From an uncultured Bacteroidaceae bacterium (GTDB lineage Bacteria; Bacteroidota; Bacteroidia; Bacteroidales; Bacteroidaceae): a stretch of DNA of 64,000 bases. This document shows positions 53,058-61,226 of the stretch, piece after piece. The position numbers and the translations under genes were made by a program. Position 1 is the stretch's first letter, and every line of letters begins with the position of its first letter. Below the pieces are notes generated by a model. It did not search any database. It saw only the letters and a program-made list of their open reading frames with translations, and was not told where the DNA came from. The stretch lies in contig CALUIR010000009.1 in the NCBI GenBank assembly GCA_944320785.1, positions 1 through 64,000 on the forward strand, written 5' to 3'.

Positions 53058-54002
53058 TTATTTGCAAAGGTATTCTTTCACGTTGTTTTCGATGCGTGCA
53101 GACAGATTGTCGGTAGAAGCCTCTGCAAATTTCTCACCGGTGATGTGTTCATACAGTTCCATGTAGCGTTCGCTGATGGAACGGATGATTTCATCGGTCA
53201 TTTCGGGGACTTGCTGTCCTTCTTTGCCTTGGAATCCGTTGTCCATCAGCCATTCACGGACGAATTCCTTGGACAGTTGCTTCTGTGCTTCTCCTTTCTC
53301 GAAGCGTTCTTGGTAGCCTTCGGCATAGAAGTATCGGCTGGAGTCGGGGGTGTGTATCTCGTCCATCAGGTAGATTTCGCCGTTGTGTTTCCCGAATTCG
53401 TACTTGGTGTCCACCAATATCAGCCCGCGTTTGGCGGCGATTTCTGTGCCGCGTTGGAACAAGGCTAAGGTGTACTTTTCCAGCAAGGCGTATTCTTCCG
53501 GCGTGGCCAATCCTTTGGCGAGGATTTCTTCTTTGGAGATGTCTTCGTCGTGGAGTCCCATTTCGGCTTTGGTAGTGGGGGTGATGATGGGTTCGGGGAA
53601 TTTCTGGTTTTCACGCATGCCTTCGGGAAGCTTCACGCCGCATATTTCCCTTACGCCGTTCTTGTAGGCACGCCATGCGCTTCCGCAGAGGTAGCCTCTG
53701 ACAATCATTTCCACTGGGAATCCTTGGCACAGCACGCCAATGGTGACCATCGGATCGGGAGTGGCCAGTTTCCAGTTCGGGCAGATGTCGGTGGTGGCAT
53801 CGAGGAATTTGGCGGCTATCTGGTTCAACATCTGTCCTTTGTAGGGGATGCCTTTGGGCAAGACGACATCGAAGGCCGAGATGCGGTCGGTGGCCACCAT
53901 GACGAGTTTCTGGTTGCCGATGTTGTACACATCGCGCACTTTCCCGTGGTACACGCTCTGTTGTCCCGGAAAGTTGTAGTCTGTTCTGGTTAATGCTTTC
54001 AT
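53058..54002 (-). CDS. purC: Phosphoribosylaminoimidazole-succinocarboxamide synthase
   Basis: PurC joins aspartate to CAIR in purine synthesis. The 314-residue protein is the long bacterial/eukaryote-like form. Motifs are [12 protein letters not shown] and [21 protein letters not shown], read as separate parts, [19 protein letters not shown], and [20 protein letters not shown] with [12 protein letters not shown]. Its start overlaps the phoH stop by 4 bp, so the pair is cotranslated. Confidence 0.96.
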   Translation of the reverse strand: MKALTRTDYNFPGQQSVYHGKVRDVYNIGNQKLVMVATDRISAFDVVLPKGIPYKGQMLNQIAAKFLDATTDICPNWKLATPDPMVTIGVLCQGFPVEMIVRGYLCGSAWRAYKNGVREICGVKLPEGMRENQKFPEPIITPTTKAEMGLHDEDISKEEILAKGLATPEEYALLEKYTLALFQRGTEIAAKRGLILVDTKYEFGKHNGEIYLMDEIHTPDSSRYFYAEGYQERFEKGEAQKQLSKEFVREWLMDNGFQGKEGQQVPEMTDEIIRSISERYMELYEHITGEKFAEASTDNLSARIENNVKEYLCK

Positions 54003-54982
54003 ATCTTTTTAGTTGGAGTTTGTTGTTTTTCCCGTTCTGCTTTTCTCTCTGCTTCATGCCGTTCGTACGCTTCGACGATGCGGGTCACCAACTTGTGGCG
54101 CACGATGTCTTTTTGGTTCAGTTCGATGAAGCTGATGCCTTTCACGCCCTTCAGGATTTTCAGGGCTTGCACCAGCCCGGAAGTTTGCGAGGCGGGAAGG
54201 TCGATTTGGGTCATGTCGCCGGTGATAATCATTTTCGTGTTCATGCCCATGCGGGTGAGGAACATTTTGATTTGGGCGGGCGTGGTGTTTTGCGCTTCGT
54301 CGAGGATGACGACGGCATCGTTCAGCGTGCGTCCCCTCATGAAGGCCAAGGGGGCTATCTGGATGATGTTTGTTTCCATGTATTCCTTCAGCTTGTTGGC
54401 CGGGATCATGTCTTGCAGGGCGTCGTAGAGCGGCTGCAGGTAAGGGTCTATCTTGTCTTTCATGTCGCCGGGCAGGAATCCTAATTTTTCTCCCGCTTCC
54501 ACTGCCGGGCGGCTGAGGATGATTTTCTTTTTTTCCTTGTTTTTCAGGGCGCGGACGGCTAGCGCGATGGCGGTGTAGGTCTTCCCGGAGCCTGCCGGCC
54601 CCACGGCGAACACCATGTCGTCCCGCCGGAAGCTTTCTGCCAGCTTCCGTTGGTTGGCGCTCCTTGGGAGTATCGGCCTGCCGCTGACGCTGAACACGAT
54701 GACGTCGCCGTTGTCCCCAGCTTGCGGCGTTTCGCCTTTGACGAGGCTGATGATGGCTTCTTCATCGATAGCGTTGTATTGCACGCAGTGTTGTTCGATT
54801 TTGAGGATGCTTTCCTCGAAGGCGCACATTTCTTCTTCGTCGCCCATCACTTTGATGACATTGCCTCTTGCCACGATTCTCAGTTTGGGAAACAATGCTT
54901 TGATGAGTTGGATGTTGGCGTTGTTCACGCCGTAGAAGACCACCGGGTCTACATCTTCCAGTACGATATGCTTTTCTATCAT
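53999..54982 (-). CDS. phoH: PhoH-family ATPase
   Basis: The 327-residue protein is a PhoH-like ATPase/RNA-associated protein. It has an N-terminal KH-like/PIN-linker region ([20 protein letters not shown]), Walker [18 protein letters not shown] (Gly128-Thr135), [20 protein letters not shown] (Walker B) and [20 protein letters not shown]. Roles proposed for the family include RNA processing and ribosome-linked stress response. It is the first gene of the phoH-purC-menG-aroE run, with a candidate promoter element at 55044-55051. Confidence 0.93.
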   Translation of the reverse strand: MIEKHIVLEDVDPVVFYGVNNANIQLIKALFPKLRIVARGNVIKVMGDEEEMCAFEESILKIEQHCVQYNAIDEEAIISLVKGETPQAGDNGDVIVFSVSGRPILPRSANQRKLAESFRRDDMVFAVGPAGSGKTYTAIALAVRALKNKEKKKIILSRPAVEAGEKLGFLPGDMKDKIDPYLQPLYDALQDMIPANKLKEYMETNIIQIAPLAFMRGRTLNDAVVILDEAQNTTPAQIKMFLTRMGMNTKMIITGDMTQIDLPASQTSGLVQALKILKGVKGISFIELNQKDIVRHKLVTRIVEAYERHEAERKAEREKQQTPTKKI

Positions 54983-55043
54983 GGATTGCCTTTTTTCCCT
55001 TTGCTTTGTATGGTTTTTCCAGGGGGTGTTCCTGAAATTGCCG

Positions 55044-55051
55044 CAAATTTA
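55044..55051 (-). promoter_or_regulatory. -7 element upstream of phoH
   Basis: TAAATTTG on the minus strand matches TAnnTTTG, 62 bp before the phoH ATG in the 295-bp spacer with the divergent DUF5715 gene. No TTG at the usual distance. Confidence 0.45.
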
Positions 55052-55240
55052 GTCAATCGTTTTGGATTGTCCTGTCTTTTGCAGGTGTTTTTTGCGTGGA
55101 GGGGACTTCTATCCGTGCGGGTGTTTTGCCGTTTTCATGCGGGATGTTGGGGCGAACTTTCCTTGCGGGCGGGGAGCGGGGTTGTGGTAATTTGTTTTAA
55201 ACTTGCCTCCGGGTTCGTGCCGGCAATGGCATTTTTGGGC

Positions 55241-55248
55241 TATCTTTG
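55241..55248 (+). promoter_or_regulatory. -7 element upstream of the DUF5715 gene
   Basis: TATCTTTG is an exact consensus match 30 bp before the ATG at 55278; the -33 region is weak. The spacer between this and phoH holds nothing else recognisable. Confidence 0.5.
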
Positions 55249-55277
55249 CCGGGTGAATCGGAAAATCTTTCAGGACA

Positions 55278-55958
55278 ATGGTTAGAAAATGGGTCTATGC
55301 GGGGGTGCTGGCCTTGGCAGTGGCAGCCTGCTGTTCGTGCGGCGGCCGGGGGACGGCAGAGGCCGCGCCGGCGGGCGTAGCGGAACCCCGCGCGGTGTAC
55401 AATAAGATTTTAGGCGTGCGCAATTTCCAGCGGACGTTCAACGACAGGAACGACGTGCATCTCTCGGCGGCGGTGGCGAAGGGCATCACGCCGTTGGGGG
55501 ACCGCGAGGAGGCCGCATCGGCGGCGGAACGCCTTTTGCGGATTGCCCCGAACGGTTATTATGCGATGGATTCGCTGGCGCACTCCATCCCTTATTTGGT
55601 GCCGTCGGCAAGCGTGCTGCTCACCAAGATAGGCGGCAATTTCCAAGACTCTTTGGCAGCCAAGGGCTTGCCGGAACACCGCATCATCGTGACTTCCGTG
55701 CTGCGCACCAAGCGCGACGCGCAAAGGCTGAGCCGCCGCAATGTGAACGCCACGCTGAACTCGGCCCATTTCTACGGCACGACGTTCGACGTGAGCTACC
55801 GCCGCTTTGAGCCGGCGGACACGGCGGCAGCCGCTGCCGACCCGTGGAAGCTGAAGATGGTGCTGGCGGAGGTGTTGCGCGACCTGCGGAAGAAGGAGTG
55901 GTGCTACATCAAGTATGAAGTGAAACAAGGGTGTTTCCACATCACCACCCGCTTGTAG
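55278..55958 (+). CDS. DUF5715-family lipoprotein
   Basis: The 226-residue protein has a lipoprotein-like signal ([20 protein letters not shown]) with cysteines at the end of the hydrophobic core. The mature part includes [40 protein letters not shown] and [20 protein letters not shown]. The HxxGxxxDVSY arrangement resembles D,D-carboxypeptidase (VanY/peptidase M15) folds, so a peptidoglycan-binding or zinc peptidase role is possible; DUF5715 is the nearest named family. It is followed 14 bp downstream by truA. Confidence 0.72.
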   Translation: MVRKWVYAGVLALAVAACCSCGGRGTAEAAPAGVAEPRAVYNKILGVRNFQRTFNDRNDVHLSAAVAKGITPLGDREEAASAAERLLRIAPNGYYAMDSLAHSIPYLVPSASVLLTKIGGNFQDSLAAKGLPEHRIIVTSVLRTKRDAQRLSRRNVNATLNSAHFYGTTFDVSYRRFEPADTAAAAADPWKLKMVLAEVLRDLRKKEWCYIKYEVKQGCFHITTRL

Positions 55959-55972
55959 GAGGGGCAGGGCGC

Positions 55973-56725
55973 ATGCAACGGTATTTCATGGAACTTTCTT
56001 ATGACGGGCGGGGCTACCATGGCTGGCAGGTGCAGCCTAACGGCGCGAGCGTGCAGGGATGCGTGGCCGGGGCGTTGTCGCTGCTGCTTCGGGCGGAGAC
56101 CGAGGTGGTGGGCGCGGGGCGGACGGACGCAGGGGTGCATGCCGCCCGCATGGTGGCGCATTTCGACAGCGGCGAGGCATTCGACCCCGCTTGGCTGGCC
56201 GCGAAGCTGAACCGCCTCTTGCCGCCGGACATCGCCGTGCAGGGCATCCGGCGGGTGCGGGAGGGGGCGCACGCCCGCTTCGATGCCCTGTCGCGCACGT
56301 ACCAGTACCATGTGGCGACGGCGAAGCAGCCTTTCCTCCGCGACCGGGCATGGCGCGTGGCGCCCGGCCTTGACTTCGGGCGGATGAACGAGGCGGCGGC
56401 GCTGCTGCGGGAATATGCGGACTTCACCAGCTTCAGCAAGCTGCACACGGACGTGAAGACGAACAATTGCCGCGTGACGCAGGCGGAATGGGCGCAGGAA
56501 GGGGAGGCGGAGTGGGTGTTCACGATACGCGCCGACCGCTTCCTGCGCAACATGGTGCGGGCCGTCGTGGGGACGTTGGCCGACGTGGGACGGGGCCGCT
56601 TGGACGCGGACGGCTTCCGGGCCGTCATCGAGGCGAAGGACCGCTGCCGGGCAGGCAGTTCGGCGCCGGCCCACGGGCTGTTCCTGGTGGATGTGGAATA
56701 CCCGGCGGACATTTATATAGGATAG
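55973..56725 (+). CDS. truA: tRNA pseudouridine(38-40) synthase TruA
   Basis: TruA makes pseudouridine at positions 38-40 of the anticodon arm. The 250-residue protein begins [20 protein letters not shown] and contains the catalytic Asp in [35 protein letters not shown], and [20 protein letters not shown]. The frame is open 14 codons further upstream; the ATG at 55973 fits the family N terminus. The gene is extremely GC-rich (45 of 60 bases at 56041-56100) although it is a conserved housekeeping gene. Confidence 0.95.
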   Translation: MQRYFMELSYDGRGYHGWQVQPNGASVQGCVAGALSLLLRAETEVVGAGRTDAGVHAARMVAHFDSGEAFDPAWLAAKLNRLLPPDIAVQGIRRVREGAHARFDALSRTYQYHVATAKQPFLRDRAWRVAPGLDFGRMNEAAALLREYADFTSFSKLHTDVKTNNCRVTQAEWAQEGEAEWVFTIRADRFLRNMVRAVVGTLADVGRGRLDADGFRAVIEAKDRCRAGSSAPAHGLFLVDVEYPADIYIG

Positions 56726-56736
56726 GAGAGGGAGAC

Positions 56737-57636
56737 ATGTGGTTGCTTCTGGCTTTTCTTTCGGCGGCCTTGCTGGGGTTCTACGACGTGTTCAAGAAGG
56801 AGTCGCTCCGGGACAACGCCGTGATTCCCGTGCTGTTCCTCAACACGTTGTTCTCCACCCTTTTGTTCCTGCCCTTCATCGTGGTGTCGGCGCGGGTGCC
56901 GGGCGTGCTGGAGGGGACGCTGTTTTACGTGCCGCAGGCCGGGTGGGACGTCCACCGCTTCATCGTGCTGAAGTCGGCCTTGGTGCTGTCCTCGTGGGTG
57001 TTCGGCTACTTCGGGATGAAGCATCTGCCGCTGACCATCGTGGGCCCCATCAATGCGACGAGGCCGGTGATGGTGCTGGTCGGCGCGATGGCGGTATTCG
57101 GCGAGCGGCTCAACCTGTGGCAGTGGGCGGGCGTGGCGCTGGCCGTGGCTTCGTTCTTCCTGCTAAGCCGTTCGGGGCGGAAGGAGGGCATCGACTTCGC
57201 GCACAACCGTTGGGTGGTGTTCGTGGTGCTGGCGGCGTTGCTGGGGGCGGCGAGCGGGTTGTACGACAAGTACCTGATGGGGCGCTTCGACCGCATGGCG
57301 GTGCAGGCATGGTACAATGTTTACCAGCTGCCGATGATGGGGGCGGCGCTGCTGGCCTTGTGGCTGCCGTCGCGGCGGCGGACGACGCCGTTCCGCTGGG
57401 ACTGGTGCATCCTGCTGATATCGCTCTTCCTCAGCGCGGCGGACTTCGTGTACTTTTACGCCCTTTCCTTGGAGGGGTCGATGATTTCCATCGTGTCGAT
57501 GGTGCGGCGGGGCAGCGTGGTGGTGTCGTTCCTGTGCGGGGCGTTGCTGTTCCGTGAAAAGAATTTAAAAAGCAAGGCCGTGGACCTTCTGCTGGTGTTA
57601 ATAGGGATGATATGCTTATATTTGGGGTCAAAATGA
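56737..57636 (+). CDS. EamA/DMT-family transporter
   Basis: The 299-residue protein has ten membrane helices in two five-helix repeats, as in drug/metabolite transporters: LLLAFLSAALLGFYDVFKKE, IPVLFLNTLFSTLLFLPFIV, GPINATRPVMVLVGAMAVFG in the first half, VVFVVLAALLGAASGLYDKY, WCILLISLFLSAADFVYFYA and VVSFLCGALLFREKNLKSKA in the second. The substrate is unknown. The ATG 12 bp after truA is chosen; the frame is open further upstream within truA. Its TGA overlaps the next ATG (ATGA). Confidence 0.88.
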   Translation: MWLLLAFLSAALLGFYDVFKKESLRDNAVIPVLFLNTLFSTLLFLPFIVVSARVPGVLEGTLFYVPQAGWDVHRFIVLKSALVLSSWVFGYFGMKHLPLTIVGPINATRPVMVLVGAMAVFGERLNLWQWAGVALAVASFFLLSRSGRKEGIDFAHNRWVVFVVLAALLGAASGLYDKYLMGRFDRMAVQAWYNVYQLPMMGAALLALWLPSRRRTTPFRWDWCILLISLFLSAADFVYFYALSLEGSMISIVSMVRRGSVVVSFLCGALLFREKNLKSKAVDLLLVLIGMICLYLGSK

Positions 57637-58283
57637 AAGAGCGTATGAAAAGGTTTTTGCTGGCCATGCTTTGCGTGGCCGTTTTTGCCGGGGGGCGGGC
57701 GCAGACGATGGGGGAGCTGTTCGTGGCGATGCCCGACTCGTTGCTGCCGGCCTTCACGAAGAATGACCGGGCGGACTTCGTGGATTTCCTCGCGGCCGGC
57801 ATGCGGGCCCGGGTGAAGGACAAGTTCGGCCGGGTGGCGGAGATGCGGGCGTTGGCCGCCGACTACCTGCTGCTGGAGACATCTTCGGCCTCCACGCTGG
57901 AGATGAAGCTGCTGCAGGCGGACGACAGCACGCGCGTCATCGCGGCGGCCACCACGTGGCGCGGCCCGGCGGAGGACAGCCGCCTGGACTTCTACACGAC
58001 GGCGTGGGAGCCGCTGCCCGCCGACAGTTTCATCGCCCTGCCCGTGCTGGACGACTTCCTGCTGCGGGGCGACTCCATCGACACGGCGCGGCGCGACGCC
58101 GCCTTGCTGCGGGCGGACATCTTCCTGCTGCGGGCTTCGCTGCCGGCGGACGCGGCGGCGGTGGATTTCACGTATGCCACGCCGGATTACATGGACGAGG
58201 AGTCGGCGCGGGCCTTGCGCCCCTTCCTGGCCGGGAAGCCGGTGCGCTACGAATGGATTGACGGACGTTTCATCAAACAATGA
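57633..58283 (+). CDS. DUF3256-family exported protein
   Basis: The 216-residue protein has a signal peptide (MKRFLLAMLCVAVFAGGRAQ) and conserved segments LFVAMPDSLLPAFTKNDRAD, FVDFLAAGMRARVKDKFGRV and VDFTYATPDYMDEESARALR. It matches DUF3256, a Bacteroidales-specific exported family of unknown function. The ATG at 57633 overlaps the transporter stop (ATGA); an upstream ATG at 57612 and a downstream one at 57645 are alternatives. The next gene starts 7 bp after its stop. Confidence 0.8.
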   Translation: MKERMKRFLLAMLCVAVFAGGRAQTMGELFVAMPDSLLPAFTKNDRADFVDFLAAGMRARVKDKFGRVAEMRALAADYLLLETSSASTLEMKLLQADDSTRVIAAATTWRGPAEDSRLDFYTTAWEPLPADSFIALPVLDDFLLRGDSIDTARRDAALLRADIFLLRASLPADAAAVDFTYATPDYMDEESARALRPFLAGKPVRYEWIDGRFIKQ

Positions 58284-58290
58284 CAGAGAT

Positions 58291-59322
58291 ATGAGGAGAA
58301 GTTTCGAAAGAATGTGGGCAACCCTCCTGTGCGCGGCGGCCATCTGCATGGCGGCCACGGCGCAGGCCCAGGCGCCCGCCGGCTATTACGACGGGACGGA
58401 GGGGAAAAGCGGCGCGGCGCTGAAGACGGCGCTCTCCCGCATCATCAGCGACCACGAGCAGCGGTCGTACAAGCAGCTGTGGACGGATTTCCTGCAGACA
58501 GACCGGCGGAGCGACGGCAGCGTGTGGGACATGTACTCCTCCACCACCGTCTTCGCCTTCCAGGACGACCAGTGCGGCAACTACCACGAGGAGGGCGATT
58601 GCTACAACCGCGAGCATTCCATGCCGAAAAGCTGGTTCAACGACGCGTACCCGATGTACACGGACCTGTTCCACCTCTACCCGACGGACGGCTATGTGAA
58701 CAACCGCCGGGGCAATTACCCCTTCGGCGAGACGCGGGGCGAGCGCTACCAGTCGGAGGAGGGATACAGCAAGCTGGGCAACTGCACCTATCCGGGCTAC
58801 TCAGGCATCGTGTTCGAGCCGGCCGACGAGTACAAGGGCGATTTTGCCCGCACGTATTTCTACATGGTGACGTGCTACGAGAACCGTGTGTCCTCGTGGG
58901 ACAGCGACATGCTCAACGGCACGGCCTATCCCGCCTTCACCGCGTGGGCCGAGGAGATGCTCCTCGAATGGAGCCGCGAGGACCCCGTGAGCCAGAAGGA
59001 GGTGGACCGCAACGAGGCCGTTTACCGCATCCAGGGCAACCGCAACCCCTTCATCGACCTTCGCGGGCTGGAGGAGTACGTGTGGGGCAACCGCAAGGAT
59101 GAGCCGTTCGGGCCCACCGGGGTGGACCGGCTGGCCGGCTGCGCGTTCAGCGTGCGGGCCGAGGGCGGGCAGCTCGTCATCCAGTCCGGCGCGGAGGCTG
59201 TCGTCCCCGTGTACGACGTGGTGGGCCGCCTGGTGCGGCGCGTGCATGTCGCAGCGGGCGAGACGCGCGTGTCCCTGCCCCCCGGCATCTACCTCGTGGC
59301 GCGGCACAAGGTGGCCCTCTGA
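58291..59322 (+). CDS. Secreted endonuclease I with type IX sorting domain
   Basis: The 343-residue nuclease has a signal peptide cleaved near AQAQA and an endonuclease I domain about residues 30-250. YNREHSMPKSWFNDAYPMYT carries the REHSMPKSW metal/catalytic motif, followed by DLFHLYPTDGYVNNRRGN. The last 65 residues look like a type IX C-terminal sorting domain (type A): VVPVYDVVGRLVRRVHV and VSLPPGIYLVARHKVAL, with the GR and GIYLV signatures. Together with porU/porV it is probably cargo released or anchored at the cell surface. It likely digests extracellular DNA and RNA. A strong terminator follows. Confidence 0.88.
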   Translation: MRRSFERMWATLLCAAAICMAATAQAQAPAGYYDGTEGKSGAALKTALSRIISDHEQRSYKQLWTDFLQTDRRSDGSVWDMYSSTTVFAFQDDQCGNYHEEGDCYNREHSMPKSWFNDAYPMYTDLFHLYPTDGYVNNRRGNYPFGETRGERYQSEEGYSKLGNCTYPGYSGIVFEPADEYKGDFARTYFYMVTCYENRVSSWDSDMLNGTAYPAFTAWAEEMLLEWSREDPVSQKEVDRNEAVYRIQGNRNPFIDLRGLEEYVWGNRKDEPFGPTGVDRLAGCAFSVRAEGGQLVIQSGAEAVVPVYDVVGRLVRRVHVAAGETRVSLPPGIYLVARHKVAL

Positions 59323-59364
59323 GGCCGCCGGGCAGCCTGCCTGCCGTCACCAAGAGCCATAAGG

Positions 59365-59394
59365 AAGGCGGCGCAACCCCTTGCGCCGCCTTTT
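59365..59394 (+). terminator. Terminator of the endonuclease I operon
   Basis: A perfect 12-bp stem, AAGGCGGCGCAA at 59365-59376 with TTGCGCCGCCTT at 59381-59392, loop CCCC, continues into TTTT. It ends the plus-strand run from the DUF5715 gene and can act in both directions. Confidence 0.88.
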
Positions 59395-59444
59395 CCATGC
59401 CCCTGCGGGGGCGTTTTTCAGGAAATATTACTGCCACCCTGACG

Positions 59445-59566
59445 GGACCATAATCCCGTCGAAAATGGATACGCATCCCGTCGAAAATGGATACGCATCC
59501 ATTTTGAAAAAGATACGTATCCATTTTGAACGGGACACGCATCCGTTTTGCAGGGGATGCGCGTCC
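59445..59566. repeat. Array E: 22-bp tandem palindromic repeat, six units
   Basis: Cores of the form GGATACGCATCC recur every 22 bp, at 59445, 59467, 59489, 59511, 59533 and 59555. Outer arms come in two pairs, GACGGG/CCCGTC (first core) and AAATGG/CCATTT (third core). The second core is a hybrid with one arm of each type. It lies between the two convergent nuclease genes, in a 351-bp spacer that otherwise holds only the two terminators. Confidence 0.9.
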
Positions 59567-59606
59567 TGCCGCAAGCCCCTCCGCCGCCCCTCCCGCCGGG
59601 GCAGGC

Positions 59607-59640
59607 AAAAAGAGAGGGCGCGCCCGGCAGGCACGCCCTC
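59607..59640 (-). terminator. Terminator of the DRGH nuclease gene
   Basis: On the minus strand GAGGGCG (59640-59634) pairs with CGCCCTC (59620-59614), followed by TCTTTTT. It lies 34 bp after the stop at 59674. Confidence 0.72.
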
Positions 59641-59673
59641 ATGCGATGCTTCGTCCCCTGCGCGGGATGCGCG

Positions 59674-60636
59674 TCACTGCAGCCCCGGCCACGCGGAGAG
59701 GTTGAGCAGCTGCTCCACGCTGTCCTCCACCCGGTCGGGCAGGTTGCAGAAGAAGTCGATGCCTGTCTCCTCTTCCAATTGGTCGATGGTCATGGCAAAC
59801 TCGCTGAAGCGGTAAGGCCGTTGGTAGGCGGCTTTGCGTTGCTCCAAGCAGAAAGCGATGGCGCGGTACTGGAACTGCTGGTTGGCCGCGTTCCATTTCT
59901 TGCTGAGCAAGGCCATGTAGTAGTAGCGCGGCATGACGTTCGTTCCCGGCTCGCTGAGGGTCATGCCCCGGCTGATGGTGCCGCCTTTTGCCACAAACAA
60001 TGTGTCCGTGCCGTTGTTGTACGTGCGGCCCCAGTCCTGCACCACTCCTTCCAGTGCCGCCCATATCTGTTGGTTGAAGGCAGAGTATTGGGGCGACATG
60101 TTGGTGAAATAGAAGGTTTGCTCGTTGGCCTCGCGGGAGTATTGCCGGTCTTCCGATGCGCAGAGGTGCCCCCGGTCGATGCCGTCGTTGCCTCCCGTGC
60201 CGAAGTCATCGTTGTTGCTTTGCAGGCTGCTGCCCAATGCCGGGTCGGCTTTGAACTTTCCTGTGCGGCCCACGCCCGCATCTTTTGCCGTGGTGGCGTC
60301 GAATGTGAAGGCCACCCAGCGGGGATGGCGCACGTCCGTGGCCTGCTCCACACTGAAGCTGACCACCGTGCGGCCGTTTTCTTGCGTGGTGTGGGGGATG
60401 AACTCCGATGCTTCGTCGTTCGAGAGGCGCGGCACTTCCAAGCGGCGCATGTAGGGGTTCGATGCCGGGTTGGCGTTCATGTTGCCCGCAGGCGTGGTCT
60501 CCGTTTGCCCGTCGCCGCCTCCTTCGTGGCCGTTCTCGGGCTCATCGCCGCCGCATGCCGCGACGGCCATGGCCATTGCCGCCGCGCAAGCCCAGGCGGC
60601 GGCCAGCCGCCCCGCCCGTGTGAAAACTTTCCTCAT
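59674..60636 (-). CDS. Lipoprotein DNA/RNA non-specific endonuclease (DRGH type)
   Basis: The 320-residue protein is a Serratia-type nuclease. The signal ends in a lipobox (MAMAVAAC, Cys28) followed by GGDEPENG, an acidic start typical of surface-exposed Bacteroidota lipoproteins. The catalytic DRGH box is in NDGIDRGHLCASEDRQYS, and the metal-binding Asn region is FYFTNMSPQYSAFNQQIWAA. It degrades DNA and RNA without sequence specificity. ATG 60636 is chosen because it begins the signal peptide. It is convergent to the secreted endonuclease I, with array E between. Confidence 0.9.
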   Translation of the reverse strand: MRKVFTRAGRLAAAWACAAAMAMAVAACGGDEPENGHEGGGDGQTETTPAGNMNANPASNPYMRRLEVPRLSNDEASEFIPHTTQENGRTVVSFSVEQATDVRHPRWVAFTFDATTAKDAGVGRTGKFKADPALGSSLQSNNDDFGTGGNDGIDRGHLCASEDRQYSREANEQTFYFTNMSPQYSAFNQQIWAALEGVVQDWGRTYNNGTDTLFVAKGGTISRGMTLSEPGTNVMPRYYYMALLSKKWNAANQQFQYRAIAFCLEQRKAAYQRPYRFSEFAMTIDQLEEETGIDFFCNLPDRVEDSVEQLLNLSAWPGLQ

Positions 60637-60718
60637 GATGCTGCCAGATGCAAGAAAAGTGCATCGGCGGCGGATGCCCGCCCTCCAACGCACTTTTCGT
60701 ATGATGTAAAAATAGGGT

Positions 60719-60973
60719 TTATTTTTTCTTTCTGTCGCCGTAGCGGTTCAAGAACTTGTCCACGCGCCCGGCCGTGTCCACCAGCTTCGATTTGCCGGTG
60801 TAGAAAGGATGCGACGTGCTGGAGATTTCCAGCTTGACCAACGGGTAAGTCTCGCCCTCAAATTCAACAGTGTCCTTCGTGGCGCAAGTGGAGCGCGACA
60901 GGAACATGTCGCCGTTCGACATGTCCTTGAACACCACCGGGCGGTAAGATTCTGGATGGATTCCTTTTTTCAT
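60719..60973 (-). CDS. rpmE2: 50S ribosomal protein L31 type B
   Basis: The 84-residue protein is the zinc-independent form of L31: [40 protein letters not shown] and [20 protein letters not shown]. The CxxC pairs of type A L31 are absent. Type B proteins are usually used when zinc is scarce, but many Bacteroidota carry only this form. It is monocistronic with a consensus promoter at 61053-61082. Confidence 0.96.
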   Translation of the reverse strand: MKKGIHPESYRPVVFKDMSNGDMFLSRSTCATKDTVEFEGETYPLVKLEISSTSHPFYTGKSKLVDTAGRVDKFLNRYGDRKKK

Positions 60974-61052
60974 ATCAGTATGCTTTAGTTGTTATATTCC
61001 TCTTTCCTATCGTGGCAACTTGAAAAGTGCAATGCGCTTTTTAAAGCGGTTG

Positions 61053-61082
61053 CAAAGATACGGCTTTTGTTTTTACTGGCAA
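61053..61082 (-). promoter_or_regulatory. Promoter of rpmE2
   Basis: On the minus strand TTG (61082-61080) and TATCTTTG (61060-61053) are 19 bp apart, an exact match to the Bacteroidota consensus. The transcript would have a leader of about 70 nt containing a CGCTTT/AAAGCG hairpin. Confidence 0.78.
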
Positions 61083-61226
61083 ATCTTTTCGGGAAAAAAT
61101 CGCTTTTTCCCCCGCGCCGCCTCCCTTTGCGCCCCGCCGCCGCGCGCCTTCCGCCCTCCCCCGGGAGGGGGAAAGCAACGGCACGGCACGCTGTCCGCGC
61201 CGCGCCGTGATGCATTCCGGAAAGGA

